In this document: positions 49,903-58,052 of the stretch, in pieces | Position numbering within the stretch: the stretch's first letter is position 1 | Layout: each line of letters opens with the position of its first letter | NCBI GenBank assembly: GCA_041392665.1 | Contig: JAWKLQ010000009.1 | Span: 62,001-126,000, forward strand | Reading direction: 5' to 3' | DNA from: Flavilitoribacter sp020436695 | Lineage (GTDB): Bacteria; Bacteroidota; Bacteroidia; Chitinophagales; Saprospiraceae | Length of the DNA: 64,000 bases | Notes under the pieces: generated by a model | Databases searched by the model: none | What the model was told of the DNA's origin: nothing | What the model saw: only the letters and a program-made list of their open reading frames with translations | Translations under genes and position numbers: made by a program

Positions 49903-50748
49903 ATGAAATACACCAGAAAGAATTTTCTCAAATTAATGGGGGTAGGCACGCTGGCGGCCACTTCTGTTACCTGCAAAGCGGCTTCGGCTACTACCCAAGC
50001 CGGCCAGACCGGGCATTCACTCAAACTGGGCCTTGCTTCCTACTCCTTGCGGGAATTATCGCTGGATGAAACGTTGGTGGTCTGTAATAGGTTGGGAATT
50101 AAGCATATAGCCCTGAAAAGTATGCATTTGCCGCTGGATAGTTCCGTATCCGTCATCAAAAGCACTGCAGAGAAAGTACGCGAATCCGGCCTGGATCTTT
50201 ATGGAGCCGGTGTGATCTACATGAAATCCGAAGCGGAGGTCAATAATGCATTTGCCTATGCGCAGGCGGCCGGTATCGGCGTGATCATCGGCGTACCCAA
50301 TCACGATCTGCTCCCGCTGGTAGAGCGCAAAGTAAAAGAAACTGATATCAAGCTGGCCATTCACAATCACGGCCCGGGTGATGAAGTGTACCCCAGTCCG
50401 GAAAGCGTGTACGAAAAGATCAAGAACCTGGATGAACGCATTGGCCTCTGTATTGATATTGGACATACTTTTCGGATTGGATTGGATCCCGTGCAGGAAA
50501 CCAAAAAATACAAGAACCGGCTATATGACATCCACCTCAAAGATGTGAACAAACGAGGAGGAGAGGGCACTCCGGAAGAATTCGGGCACGGCATTATGAA
50601 TATCCCGGCCTATCTGAAAGCACTGCAGGAGATAAAATACACGGGTGTAGTCGGACTGGAATACGAAAAGAACGGAAAAGATCCGGTACCCGGACTGGCG
50701 GAGTCGATCGGATATGCCAACGGGGTGATCGATACGTTGAATATGTAG
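49903..50748 (+). CDS. Exported sugar phosphate isomerase/epimerase-like TIM-barrel protein
   Basis: 281 residues. The N-terminus YTRKNFLKLMGVGTLAATS resembles a Tat/lipoprotein-type leader (RK rather than RR; a Cys follows in VTCKA). The TIM barrel shows KLGLASYSLREL, LDLYGAGVIYM, IAIHNHG-like LAIHNHGPGDEVYPSP, IGLCIDIGHTFR and YDIHLKDVNKRG, with His/Glu/Asp metal ligands. It is a member of the same broad family as the 4338 gene but distant from it. With the DUF1080 gene before it, it fits exported keto-sugar or inositol-type metabolism; the exact reaction is unknown. Confidence 0.87.
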   Translation: MKYTRKNFLKLMGVGTLAATSVTCKAASATTQAGQTGHSLKLGLASYSLRELSLDETLVVCNRLGIKHIALKSMHLPLDSSVSVIKSTAEKVRESGLDLYGAGVIYMKSEAEVNNAFAYAQAAGIGVIIGVPNHDLLPLVERKVKETDIKLAIHNHGPGDEVYPSPESVYEKIKNLDERIGLCIDIGHTFRIGLDPVQETKKYKNRLYDIHLKDVNKRGGEGTPEEFGHGIMNIPAYLKALQEIKYTGVVGLEYEKNGKDPVPGLAESIGYANGVIDTLNM

Positions 50749-51000
50749 ACAAGAAAAGGAAAACATGGGCCTCCCAAATTTTCAGATAGAACTGTAAGTG
50801 ATGAAAAATTAACATGCTAACTTTCTTAGCATCGATGCCGGTTGCCGGTTGATCAGTTGACAAACCGGCAACTGGTAATCGGCAACAAACTGATTATCTA
50901 CGTCATTCGGGAATCTTTACCTAAAGTCTTGTTGTTCTGAAAATTCGGGAGGGCTCAAAATTCCCTGATCAAAATAAAAGCACCTATTCACCAAAGAACA
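50749..51000. other. Gene-free interval with hairpin
   Basis: The only structure seen is GTTGCCGGTT (50841-50850) pairing with AACCGGCAAC (50863-50872), a perfect 10-bp stem without T-run, with extra CCGGTTGCCGG words on its left. It may end the transcript of the isomerase gene. No ORF. Confidence 0.4.
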
Positions 51001-51031
51001 TTTGCACATCTGTGAATTTTCCGTATATTTG
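51001..51031 (+). promoter_or_regulatory. Bacteroidota-type promoter for the tail-collar cluster
   Basis: TTTG (51001-51004), 19 nt, TATATTTG (51024-51031), a perfect match to the -33/-7 consensus. It gives a leader of about 230 nt before ATG 51268. The leader contains ACAGTCCTTT at 51047 and TCAGTCCTTT at 51092, a motif also found upstream of the HYR genes. Confidence 0.7.
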
Positions 51032-51267
51032 GAGGCGTATTCTTAAACAGTCCTTTCAATATTCTCTCTAAGTTTTCAACGTTCCTTTTTATCAGTCCTT
51101 TGTGATGGAGCGGTCCTCATGGCCGTTTTATCTGATGATCTAATTCTTGGACATACATTCCTCTGGACGACCATCACAAAATCGATCGTATTGCGCCGCT
51201 GACGAATATTATTCGCGGTGAATGCACATTCATAACTTGACTAGTTAACTATAAAACCCAAATAATT

Positions 51268-51786
51268 ATGGAACCATTTCTGGGCCAGATCCAGCCATTT
51301 GGATTCAACTTTCCTCCCCGTGGCTGGGCATTCTGTGATGGCCAATTGTTGGCTATTTCATCTAATACTGCACTTTTCTCCCTGCTGGGTACGATGTATG
51401 GTGGTGACGGGCGTACCACCTTTGCCTTGCCCGATCTGCGGGGAAGATCTATTGTACACATCGGCACTGGACCGGGCCTCTCCCATATCACACAGGGCGA
51501 AAAAGGCGGTCGTGAAAATGTTACTTTGACTACTGCCAATATGCCGAGTCACAACCATGCTGTGCGGGCTACTACCGATGACGGTACCTTGGATGAACCG
51601 GCTAATGGAGCCCGTTTCGGTACCGCCGGTACAACCGTCTATGCTGCAAGCGGGAGTTCCTCCATCGTGATGGCCAGTGATACGACCACCAATACCGGAG
51701 GAAACCAGTCATTCAATATCAGGGATCCCTTCCTGGGGATACCTTATTCCATTGCCCTGCAGGGGCTCTTTCCACCCCGGGCCTGA
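51268..51786 (+). CDS. Tail-collar domain protein 1 (microcystin-dependent-protein-like)
   Basis: 172 residues; the whole chain matches the phage tail-collar family found as chromosomal triplets in Bacteroidota. N-terminal collar fold: FLGQIQPFGFNFPPRGWAF, CDGQLLAISSNTALFSLLGT, YGGDGRTTFALPDLRGRS; C-terminal part: NMPSHNHAVRATTDDGTLDE and PFLGIPYSIALQGLFPPR. No signal peptide is seen, although members are found in extracellular appendage-like or exported structures. It is the first of three tandem paralogues of identical length, driven by the promoter at 51001. No phage genes are nearby. Confidence 0.92.
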   Translation: MEPFLGQIQPFGFNFPPRGWAFCDGQLLAISSNTALFSLLGTMYGGDGRTTFALPDLRGRSIVHIGTGPGLSHITQGEKGGRENVTLTTANMPSHNHAVRATTDDGTLDEPANGARFGTAGTTVYAASGSSSIVMASDTTTNTGGNQSFNIRDPFLGIPYSIALQGLFPPRA

Positions 51787-51850
51787 TCGGATGAACAGTA
51801 ATTTTTTCTAACCGGGCTATCGTCCGTTTAACAACCTAAAACTAAAATAC

Positions 51851-52369
51851 ATGGAACCATTTCTGGGCCAGATCCAGCCTTTCGGTTTTAATTTTGCTGC
51901 CCGCGGCTGGGCTTTCTGTGACGGCCAGTTGATGTCTATTGCCGCTAACACTGCACTTTTCTCTCTGCTGGGTACGATGTATGGCGGCGATGGCCGGACT
52001 ACTTTCGCCCTGCCTGATCTACGGAGCCGGTCTATCGTGCATATCGGTACCGGACCGGGCCTCTCCCATATCACACAGGGCCAAAAAGGTGGCTGGGAGA
52101 ATGTTACACTAACTACTGCTAATCTTCCAAGTCACAACCATGCAGTGCGGGCCACCACTGATGACGGCACTTTGGATGAGCCGGCCAATGGCGTTCGTTT
52201 CGGTACCGCCGGTACGACGGTCTACGCGGCTAACGGAAGTTCGACGATCGTGATGGCCGGTGATACGACCACCAGTGTCGGTGGAAGCCAGGCATTCAAT
52301 ATTAGAAACCCATTCCTGGGCATACCTTATTCTATTGCCTTGCAGGGAATATTCCCGTCAAGAAATTAA
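51851..52369 (+). CDS. Tail-collar domain protein 2
   Basis: 172 residues, close paralogue of the protein at 51268: same FLGQIQPFGFNFAARGWAF start, DLRSRSIVHIGTGPGLSHI and a near-identical THDDGTLDE-type segment (ATTDDGTLDEPANG). Differences cluster at the N-terminal turns and in the GTTVYAANGSSTI loop. It starts 64 bp after the first gene, so the two are probably co-transcribed. Assembly of a hetero-oligomer from the three paralogues is plausible but not shown. Confidence 0.92.
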   Translation: MEPFLGQIQPFGFNFAARGWAFCDGQLMSIAANTALFSLLGTMYGGDGRTTFALPDLRSRSIVHIGTGPGLSHITQGQKGGWENVTLTTANLPSHNHAVRATTDDGTLDEPANGVRFGTAGTTVYAANGSSTIVMAGDTTTSVGGSQAFNIRNPFLGIPYSIALQGIFPSRN

Positions 52370-52426
52370 TTGCCATCATGTGATCAAGGTGATCGACAAT
52401 CGCCGGATCATCTAAAACGGATCATC

Positions 52427-52552
52427 CCGGTAAACGGTACATGCTGTCATGGTAAATGGAAAAAGCTGAGCGCGAAAGTGGATCATCCTCTGACCGATGC
52501 GGCTTTTTTTCCATTTTCCCGGCATACCCGTCCACGGCCTGCCGTTTACCGG
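52427..52552. repeat. Long imperfect hairpin between collar genes 2 and 3
   Basis: CCGGTAAACGG and, further in, AATGGAAAAAGC on the left pair with GCTTTTTTTCCATT and CCGTTTACCGG on the right; arms about 50 bp, loop about 30 bp. A stretch of T lies inside the right arm. It may reduce read-through into the third collar gene or act as an RNA stability element. A 67-codon ORF overlapping it has no protein features. Confidence 0.55.
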
Positions 52553-52584
52553 AGATCTGATAATATAACCTGAAACCACAATAT

Positions 52585-53103
52585 ATGACACCTTTTATCG
52601 GCCAGATTCAAGCCTTCGGCTTCAATTTCCCGCCTATGGGCTGGACTTTTTGCGACGGCCAGCTACTTCCTATCTCGCAATACTCCGCACTTTTTTCTTT
52701 ATTGGGGACTACCTTCGGTGGCGACGGTCGTACTACCTTTGCCTTACCAGACCTGCGCGGCCGCTCCGCCGTACACGTAGGCACTGGACCGGGGCTCAGT
52801 AATATCAGATTGGGCGAAAGAGCTGGTAGGGAAACTGTTACCCTGACGGTAGCCAACCTGCCCAGCCATAATCACGCCGTAAGGGCTACCACCGATGACG
52901 GCACCCTGGATGAGCCGGCTGCCGGCAGCCGCTTCGGCACCGCCGGTACGACGGTATACGCTGCAAGCGGTAGTTCGACGGTCGCTATGGCCAACGATAC
53001 GACTACCAACACCGGGAGCAATTCGAGTTTTAATATTAGAAATCCCTTCCAGGGGATCCCTTACTCTATTGCCCTGCAGGGAATATACCCGTCAAGAAGC
53101 TAG
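52585..53103 (+). CDS. Tail-collar domain protein 3
   Basis: 172 residues, third member of the triplet and the most diverged: FIGQIQAFGFNFPPMGWTF, CDGQLLPISQYSALFSLLGT, DLRGRSAVHVGTGPGLSNI, NLPSHNHAVRATTDDGTLDE. It lies 215 bp after gene 2, across a long hairpin, so its expression level may differ from the first two. Equal length and conserved ends suggest tandem duplication and maintained function. Confidence 0.92.
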   Translation: MTPFIGQIQAFGFNFPPMGWTFCDGQLLPISQYSALFSLLGTTFGGDGRTTFALPDLRGRSAVHVGTGPGLSNIRLGERAGRETVTLTVANLPSHNHAVRATTDDGTLDEPAAGSRFGTAGTTVYAASGSSTVAMANDTTTNTGSNSSFNIRNPFQGIPYSIALQGIYPSRS

Positions 53104-53288
53104 TATACTAATTAATCAGGTTCCGGTACATTTGTTACCGGAATTATGTTTGTAATACTAGGCTCAAAGTACTGCCTCCTGTTTTGATGGAAAGCAGCAC
53201 CTATTGATCAAAGATGGAATAAAAAATAGTAGAGCCGTCACGTTTATCATCGGCCGGATCAACTTACTTGACACCTAACAGGACTAAC

Positions 53289-53912
53289 ATGCAGTTTATC
53301 GTTAAAACTACACCGGAAGAACTACAGCGCGCCAGGAAATGGTGGAAAGACCTGGAAAGCCAGTGGAAAATGGCTTACAATGAAGCCGTTTTCGGGGTAG
53401 GACCTACCCTGGAACCGCCGCACGATGATGCGCTGATGATCCTGCTGATCCAGGCCGATACCCTGCGTTTTGCCGGGCCGCTGGCCATCAAGCCCAATAT
53501 TACAACCCCTTTGACCAATCTGTCGGGTTTGATCCCCCTGTATCATCTCACCTACCTGTCCATTACCAATATGCATTTCACTTCGGTCCGGGAATTGAGC
53601 CGTTTCACCAAAATGAAACATCTCTTTCTGTACGAAAACCGGATCGAATCGCTCACCGGTATCGATCAAATGGTGGACCTGGTGGATCTGTATGTTCAGA
53701 ATAACTGCATCACCGACCTCAGCCCTCTCCGTAATTTAACGAATATCCAGACCCTGTACGTCAGCAAAAACAAGCTGCAAAAGATCAACGGTCTCACCGA
53801 AAAGCACGCCGATAAGATGAAACGTTTCTATGTACAACCGAATGACGAACTGCCGGACCGGGAGATCATCCGCACCCAAAATGAATTGGGGATAATTTGC
53901 CGGATGGGCTAG
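53289..53912 (+). CDS. Leucine-rich-repeat protein
   Basis: 207 residues from ATG 53289 (a TTG seven codons upstream is in frame). About four LRR units of the short SDS22/internalin-like type: LTYLSITNMHFTSVRELSRF, MKHLFLYENRIESLTGIDQM, LVDLYVQNNCITDLSPLRNL, IQTLYVSKNKLQKINGL. No signal peptide. LRRs mediate protein binding; the partner may be the collar proteins encoded just upstream on the same strand, but the 185-bp gap leaves co-transcription uncertain. Confidence 0.85.
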   Translation: MQFIVKTTPEELQRARKWWKDLESQWKMAYNEAVFGVGPTLEPPHDDALMILLIQADTLRFAGPLAIKPNITTPLTNLSGLIPLYHLTYLSITNMHFTSVRELSRFTKMKHLFLYENRIESLTGIDQMVDLVDLYVQNNCITDLSPLRNLTNIQTLYVSKNKLQKINGLTEKHADKMKRFYVQPNDELPDREIIRTQNELGIICRMG

Positions 53913-54192
53913 CATATGATCCGGTTTACCCGAAAAACCTGAAAAGATAACGGTCCGGGATATAACCTGGACTGCGGTTACCGACTACTGAGCGTTTTAG
54001 TATACTTAATTATGAAATAAAGACCAATAGTCCTTTACTAGTTTTTTTCTCTCAACAGTCCTTCATATTTTTTCTTAGTTCTCTTCTAACAGTCCTACAT
54101 ATTCTCCTGTCTGACTTAGTGGATCTCTTGCATCCCCCTTGCCTGGTATCCCTATGAAACATTAGACTCATTTTAATCTAAATAAACACGAA
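53913..54192. promoter_or_regulatory. Leader region of the first HYR gene with repeated ACAGTCCTT motif
   Basis: No ORF. Three related motifs: AATAGTCCTTT (54026-54036), ACAGTCCTTC (54055-54064) and ACAGTCCTAC (54089-54098). The last two begin direct repeats of about 34 bp (ACAGTCCTTCATATTTTTTC / ACAGTCCTACATATTCTCC). The same sequence occurs at 51047 in the collar-gene leader and ACAGTCCTTT at 57983 before the next HYR gene. Confidence 0.45.
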
Positions 54193-57100
54193 ATGAAAAA
54201 GATTCATTTACTTTTTCTACTATTTTTTGTAGCAGTCTCAGGCCTGTACGGGCAGTATTCCGAGACTTTTTCGGATGCCGGTCAGGGCTACCTGGAAAAT
54301 TTCGTCAATCAATTTGGTGGGGTAGATTGGACCCTTACTGACTGGCGGATAGACGACGGAAATACCCCCTTTGGAAGAGATTCCGATGATTATTTTAAAA
54401 CCATAGGCGGCGTCCTTCAGGCAAAAGATGTTGATGTGGAGGTCTGCTGGCTCAGTCCCGTATTGACGATTTCCGGTGGAAGCGCTTCCTTTGAGCTGGA
54501 CCTCAGCTGGGTGGGCTTTGATGGTGCGAATGCCGACTATATTGATGTAGCATATCGTACGAGCAGCGGATCTGACTGGAGCCAACTTGGTAATGCGGTG
54601 GGTAGTAATAATAGTCCCCATACCGTTGGATACACTGATCCTAATCCTAACACTCCAAATGGTGACTATACTGGTAGCCTGACCAATTTCGGCGCTTCGG
54701 GCATCCCCGGCTCTACCCTGCAAATTCGTGTCTGTACAGATCAAAATTCACTAGCGGAACTCGTTAGTATAGACAACGTCTCCGCCACCAACGCGACCGC
54801 CGCCCCTTCCTGCGATCTGACTATTACCCAGATATCCTCTACCGGTGAAGGCTGTCCGAACGCCGATGACGGTACGATCACCTTGCTGGCCACTTCTTCA
54901 AACGGGCCGGTCACCTATTCGATTAGCGGCCCGGTTGATCAGAGCAACGGTACCGGTCTTTTTACCGGCCTGCCCGATGGTACGTACAGTATATTAATAA
55001 CCGATGAAGCCGGCTGTGAACAGACCGGTTCGCGCTTTATTGCTGCCGGGGCCGATGGCACTGTACCGACGATCACTTGCCCCACCAGTATCATTGAACC
55101 GAACGATATCGGCCGGTGCTCGGCGGTGGTTACCTATGCTACGCCGACCGGATCGGATAATTGCGGTATTCCCTCCATTAGCCGGATCGGCGGACCGGCC
55201 TCGGGTTCGGCTTTCTCCGTCGGGACGACGCTGGTGACCTATGAGGCCACCGATGTCGGTGGCAATACCAAAAGTTGCAGCTTCACCGTAACGGTCATCG
55301 ATAGGGACTATCCGGTAGCCGGCTGCCGGCCGATCACGATTAATCTGGGCCCCGGCGGCGTCTATAATCTGACCTCGGCCGAGATCGACGCCGGCTCCTA
55401 TGATAATTGTGGTCCGGTGACCCTCAGCATTCCGCCTACTTCCTTTGACTGCGACGATGTAGGCAGCACCTTCCCGGTCCTATTGACCGTCACCGACGGG
55501 TCAATTAATACCGATATCTGTGTGGCAGATGTCACCGTTGCGGATGGCAACTCCTACTGCAACCAGGCACCGATGGCCGTTTGCCGGGATATCACGGTGT
55601 CGGTTGATGGTAGTTGTACAGCCGGCATCACCCCCGATCAGATCAATAATGGTTCCAGTGATCCCGACGGAGATCCCGTGACTTTATCTTTGGATAATGA
55701 GGGCCCATTCAGCCCGGGAACTTACACGGTGGAACTCACCGCCAGCGATGGGATACTGACGGGTAGCTGTACCGCTACGGTGATCGTAGAAGATAATATC
55801 CTTCCGGAGATTGTTTGTCCGCCCAACATAGAAACGGTAACAGAGCCCGGTACTTGTAGTGCAGTGGTGACTTATACCCCTCCGGTCGGTGTAGATAACT
55901 GCTCCGGCGCGGTCACCACGCTGGTCATAGGCCAGGGCAGCGGTGGTACCTTCCTGTCCAGTGCCGGTGCTGTAAATGTCGAACAGTATCGCGTTGTTGA
56001 CGCAGCGGGCAATGCGAAAGAATGTGGCTTTACCATCAAGGTGATCGATACCGAACTTCCGTCGATCACCTGCCCGAGCAATATCACGGTATCAAACAAT
56101 GCGGGCCTCTGCGGCGCGGTGGTAATATATAGTCCTCCGATCGGCACGGACAATTGCCCCGGCACGAGTACTATTCAAACAATTGGGCTGGGTAGTGGTG
56201 CCTTATTTCCGGTGGGGGTTACGATCGAGCAATACGAAGTAACAGATGCAAGCGAGAACAAAAAAACTTGTGAATTCACCGTGACGGTGAAAGACACGGA
56301 AGTTCCGGCTATCAGTTGTCCGGGCAATATCACCGTATCGAATGATGCCGGCGATTGCGGTGCGGTGGTAACTTATATTCCTCCGGTCGGCACGGACAAT
56401 TGTCCGGGGGTGACTACAGACCTGATATCTCCTAAGGGCAACGGCGACTTTTTCCCGCTTGGGATTACCCCTGTGTTATACGAGGCTGCGGATGCATCGG
56501 GGAACACCAAGAGTTGCTCCTTCTCCGTCACGGTGAAAGACACAGAAGTTCCGGCTATCAGTTGTCCGGGCAATATCACCGTATCGAATGATGCCGGCGA
56601 TTGCGGTGCGGTGGTAACTTATATTCCTCCGGTCGGCACGGACAATTGTCCTGGGGCGACTACGACTCTGATATCCCCTAAGGGCAGCGGCGACTTTTTC
56701 CCGGTTGGGGCTACCTCTGTGATATACGAGGCTGATGATGCATCGGGGAACACCAAGAGTTGTTCGTTCACTGTGACGGTGAAAGACACGCAAAAACCGG
56801 TGCTGATCTGTTCGGGCAATATTGTACAGACCAATGATCCCGGGGATTGCGGTGCGCGGGTAAACTTCGACCCTCCCTCAGCGGTAGATAATTGTCCGGG
56901 AGCGGTCATCACCCGCCTGAGCGGTATCAATACCGGCTCCCTTTTCCCGGTCGGTATGACGCTGCAAAAGTATAAGGTAGTTGACGCATCGGGGAATGTG
57001 GACGAATGTCAGTTCACAGTTACGGTGTACGATGACGAAGCAGCCGTGGCACGTTGTAAATCGGCGACCATAGTACTGGACAATGCCGGTATGGCCTCCT

Positions 57101-57864
57101 TGACTGCAGCACATATCAATAACGGTTCGTCCGATAACTGCGATGTGCCCTCACTGAGCATCGATCTGGATGTTTTCGATTGCTACGAACTAGGTGATCA
57201 CATCGTTAGGCTCACCGCTGAAGACAGTAAAGGTCAGTCGAGCACCTGTACGGCGGTCGTGACGGTAGAAGGGGCCGATGCCGACTGCGATGGTGTAGCT
57301 GATCTGTGCGATCTCTGCCCTGGGGGCGATGATAAAGTAGATAATGATCAGGATGGCTTCGCTGATTGTGCTTACTTCCCCGGACTGGAAGATCTGATCG
57401 ATGACTGGACCTGTGGTGGCAAGGGAAATAAGGTTCAGATCTGTCATATACCCGGAGGAAAGTTCGCTAAGCGAAAAACCATTTGCGTTAGTCCGAATGC
57501 CGTTGCGGCTCATCTGGCGCACGGCGATTTCGTCGGTCCCTGCGATAATGTTTCCTGTGATGATATGGGAAGTTATCTTACACAACAGCGTTATACGGAG
57601 GCAATGCAGGAATTCCGGATGTTCCCAAATCCGGCTTCACAGAAAGTGCAGCTTGATCTCAGCCTTTTGCAGGATCTGAAAGACACAGCAGATCTAGTAA
57701 TATTCAGTAACATTGGCCAATTGATCTACAGCGAGTCACTGGATATGGATCCGTCCGGCCTTCGGGATCTGGATATCACGGCCTTTAGCCCGGGTATTTA
57801 TTTGGTTCAATTGCGGGTAAATGGCGTTTCGATAGCTTCCAGTAAGCTGATCGTTAGCCGATAA
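54193..57864 (+). CDS. Large T9SS-secreted HYR-repeat surface protein 1
   Basis: 1223 residues. Signal peptide 1-20 (VSGLYGQ). An N-terminal beta domain shared with the next two genes (YSETF, DVEVCWLSPVLTISGG) is followed by an SprB-like repeat (CDLTITQISSTGEGCPNADD, about 205-285), about six HYR domains of about 82 residues with the PPVGTDNCPG core and VTVKDTEVP linkers, a thrombospondin-3-like Ca-binding stretch (DCDGVADLCDLCPGG), the KVQICHIPGG / ICVSPNAVAAHLAHGD motif, and a T9SS type A sorting domain (about 1140-1223; FPNPASQKVQLDL, FSPGIYLVQL). It should be surface-exposed and adhesive. Two HYR units are almost identical in DNA (56299-56405 and 56545-56651). Confidence 0.92.
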   Translation: MKKIHLLFLLFFVAVSGLYGQYSETFSDAGQGYLENFVNQFGGVDWTLTDWRIDDGNTPFGRDSDDYFKTIGGVLQAKDVDVEVCWLSPVLTISGGSASFELDLSWVGFDGANADYIDVAYRTSSGSDWSQLGNAVGSNNSPHTVGYTDPNPNTPNGDYTGSLTNFGASGIPGSTLQIRVCTDQNSLAELVSIDNVSATNATAAPSCDLTITQISSTGEGCPNADDGTITLLATSSNGPVTYSISGPVDQSNGTGLFTGLPDGTYSILITDEAGCEQTGSRFIAAGADGTVPTITCPTSIIEPNDIGRCSAVVTYATPTGSDNCGIPSISRIGGPASGSAFSVGTTLVTYEATDVGGNTKSCSFTVTVIDRDYPVAGCRPITINLGPGGVYNLTSAEIDAGSYDNCGPVTLSIPPTSFDCDDVGSTFPVLLTVTDGSINTDICVADVTVADGNSYCNQAPMAVCRDITVSVDGSCTAGITPDQINNGSSDPDGDPVTLSLDNEGPFSPGTYTVELTASDGILTGSCTATVIVEDNILPEIVCPPNIETVTEPGTCSAVVTYTPPVGVDNCSGAVTTLVIGQGSGGTFLSSAGAVNVEQYRVVDAAGNAKECGFTIKVIDTELPSITCPSNITVSNNAGLCGAVVIYSPPIGTDNCPGTSTIQTIGLGSGALFPVGVTIEQYEVTDASENKKTCEFTVTVKDTEVPAISCPGNITVSNDAGDCGAVVTYIPPVGTDNCPGVTTDLISPKGNGDFFPLGITPVLYEAADASGNTKSCSFSVTVKDTEVPAISCPGNITVSNDAGDCGAVVTYIPPVGTDNCPGATTTLISPKGSGDFFPVGATSVIYEADDASGNTKSCSFTVTVKDTQKPVLICSGNIVQTNDPGDCGARVNFDPPSAVDNCPGAVITRLSGINTGSLFPVGMTLQKYKVVDASGNVDECQFTVTVYDDEAAVARCKSATIVLDNAGMASLTAAHINNGSSDNCDVPSLSIDLDVFDCYELGDHIVRLTAEDSKGQSSTCTAVVTVEGADADCDGVADLCDLCPGGDDKVDNDQDGFADCAYFPGLEDLIDDWTCGGKGNKVQICHIPGGKFAKRKTICVSPNAVAAHLAHGDFVGPCDNVSCDDMGSYLTQQRYTEAMQEFRMFPNPASQKVQLDLSLLQDLKDTADLVIFSNIGQLIYSESLDMDPSGLRDLDITAFSPGIYLVQLRVNGVSIASSKLIVSR

Positions 57865-57893
57865 CTATAATTTGAGATAAATACGTATTTTAC

Positions 57894-57935
57894 AGCCATC
57901 CCGGAGAAGATCTTTTCCCGGGATGGCTTTTCTTT
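57894..57935 (+). terminator. Intrinsic terminator after HYR gene 1
   Basis: AGCCATCCCGG, loop of about 12, CCCGGGATGGCT, followed by TTTCTTT. Clear stem and T-tract. Confidence 0.85.
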
Positions 57936-58052
57936 AAATGACGGAAATATATTATTTCTTAATTTCCATCAAACTACCAAGTACAGTCCTTTGATCTCCT
58001 GATCAGTCAATGATCGGGCTATTTTCTATTTTTTATCATAAAAAATATTGCT

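Noticed and set aside
52370..52573. 67-codon ORF between collar genes 2 and 3
   Set aside because: Spans a long hairpin and has no protein features.
51268..53103. Prophage tail region
   Set aside because: Only collar-domain paralogues present; no capsid, portal, terminase, integrase or lysis genes in the window.
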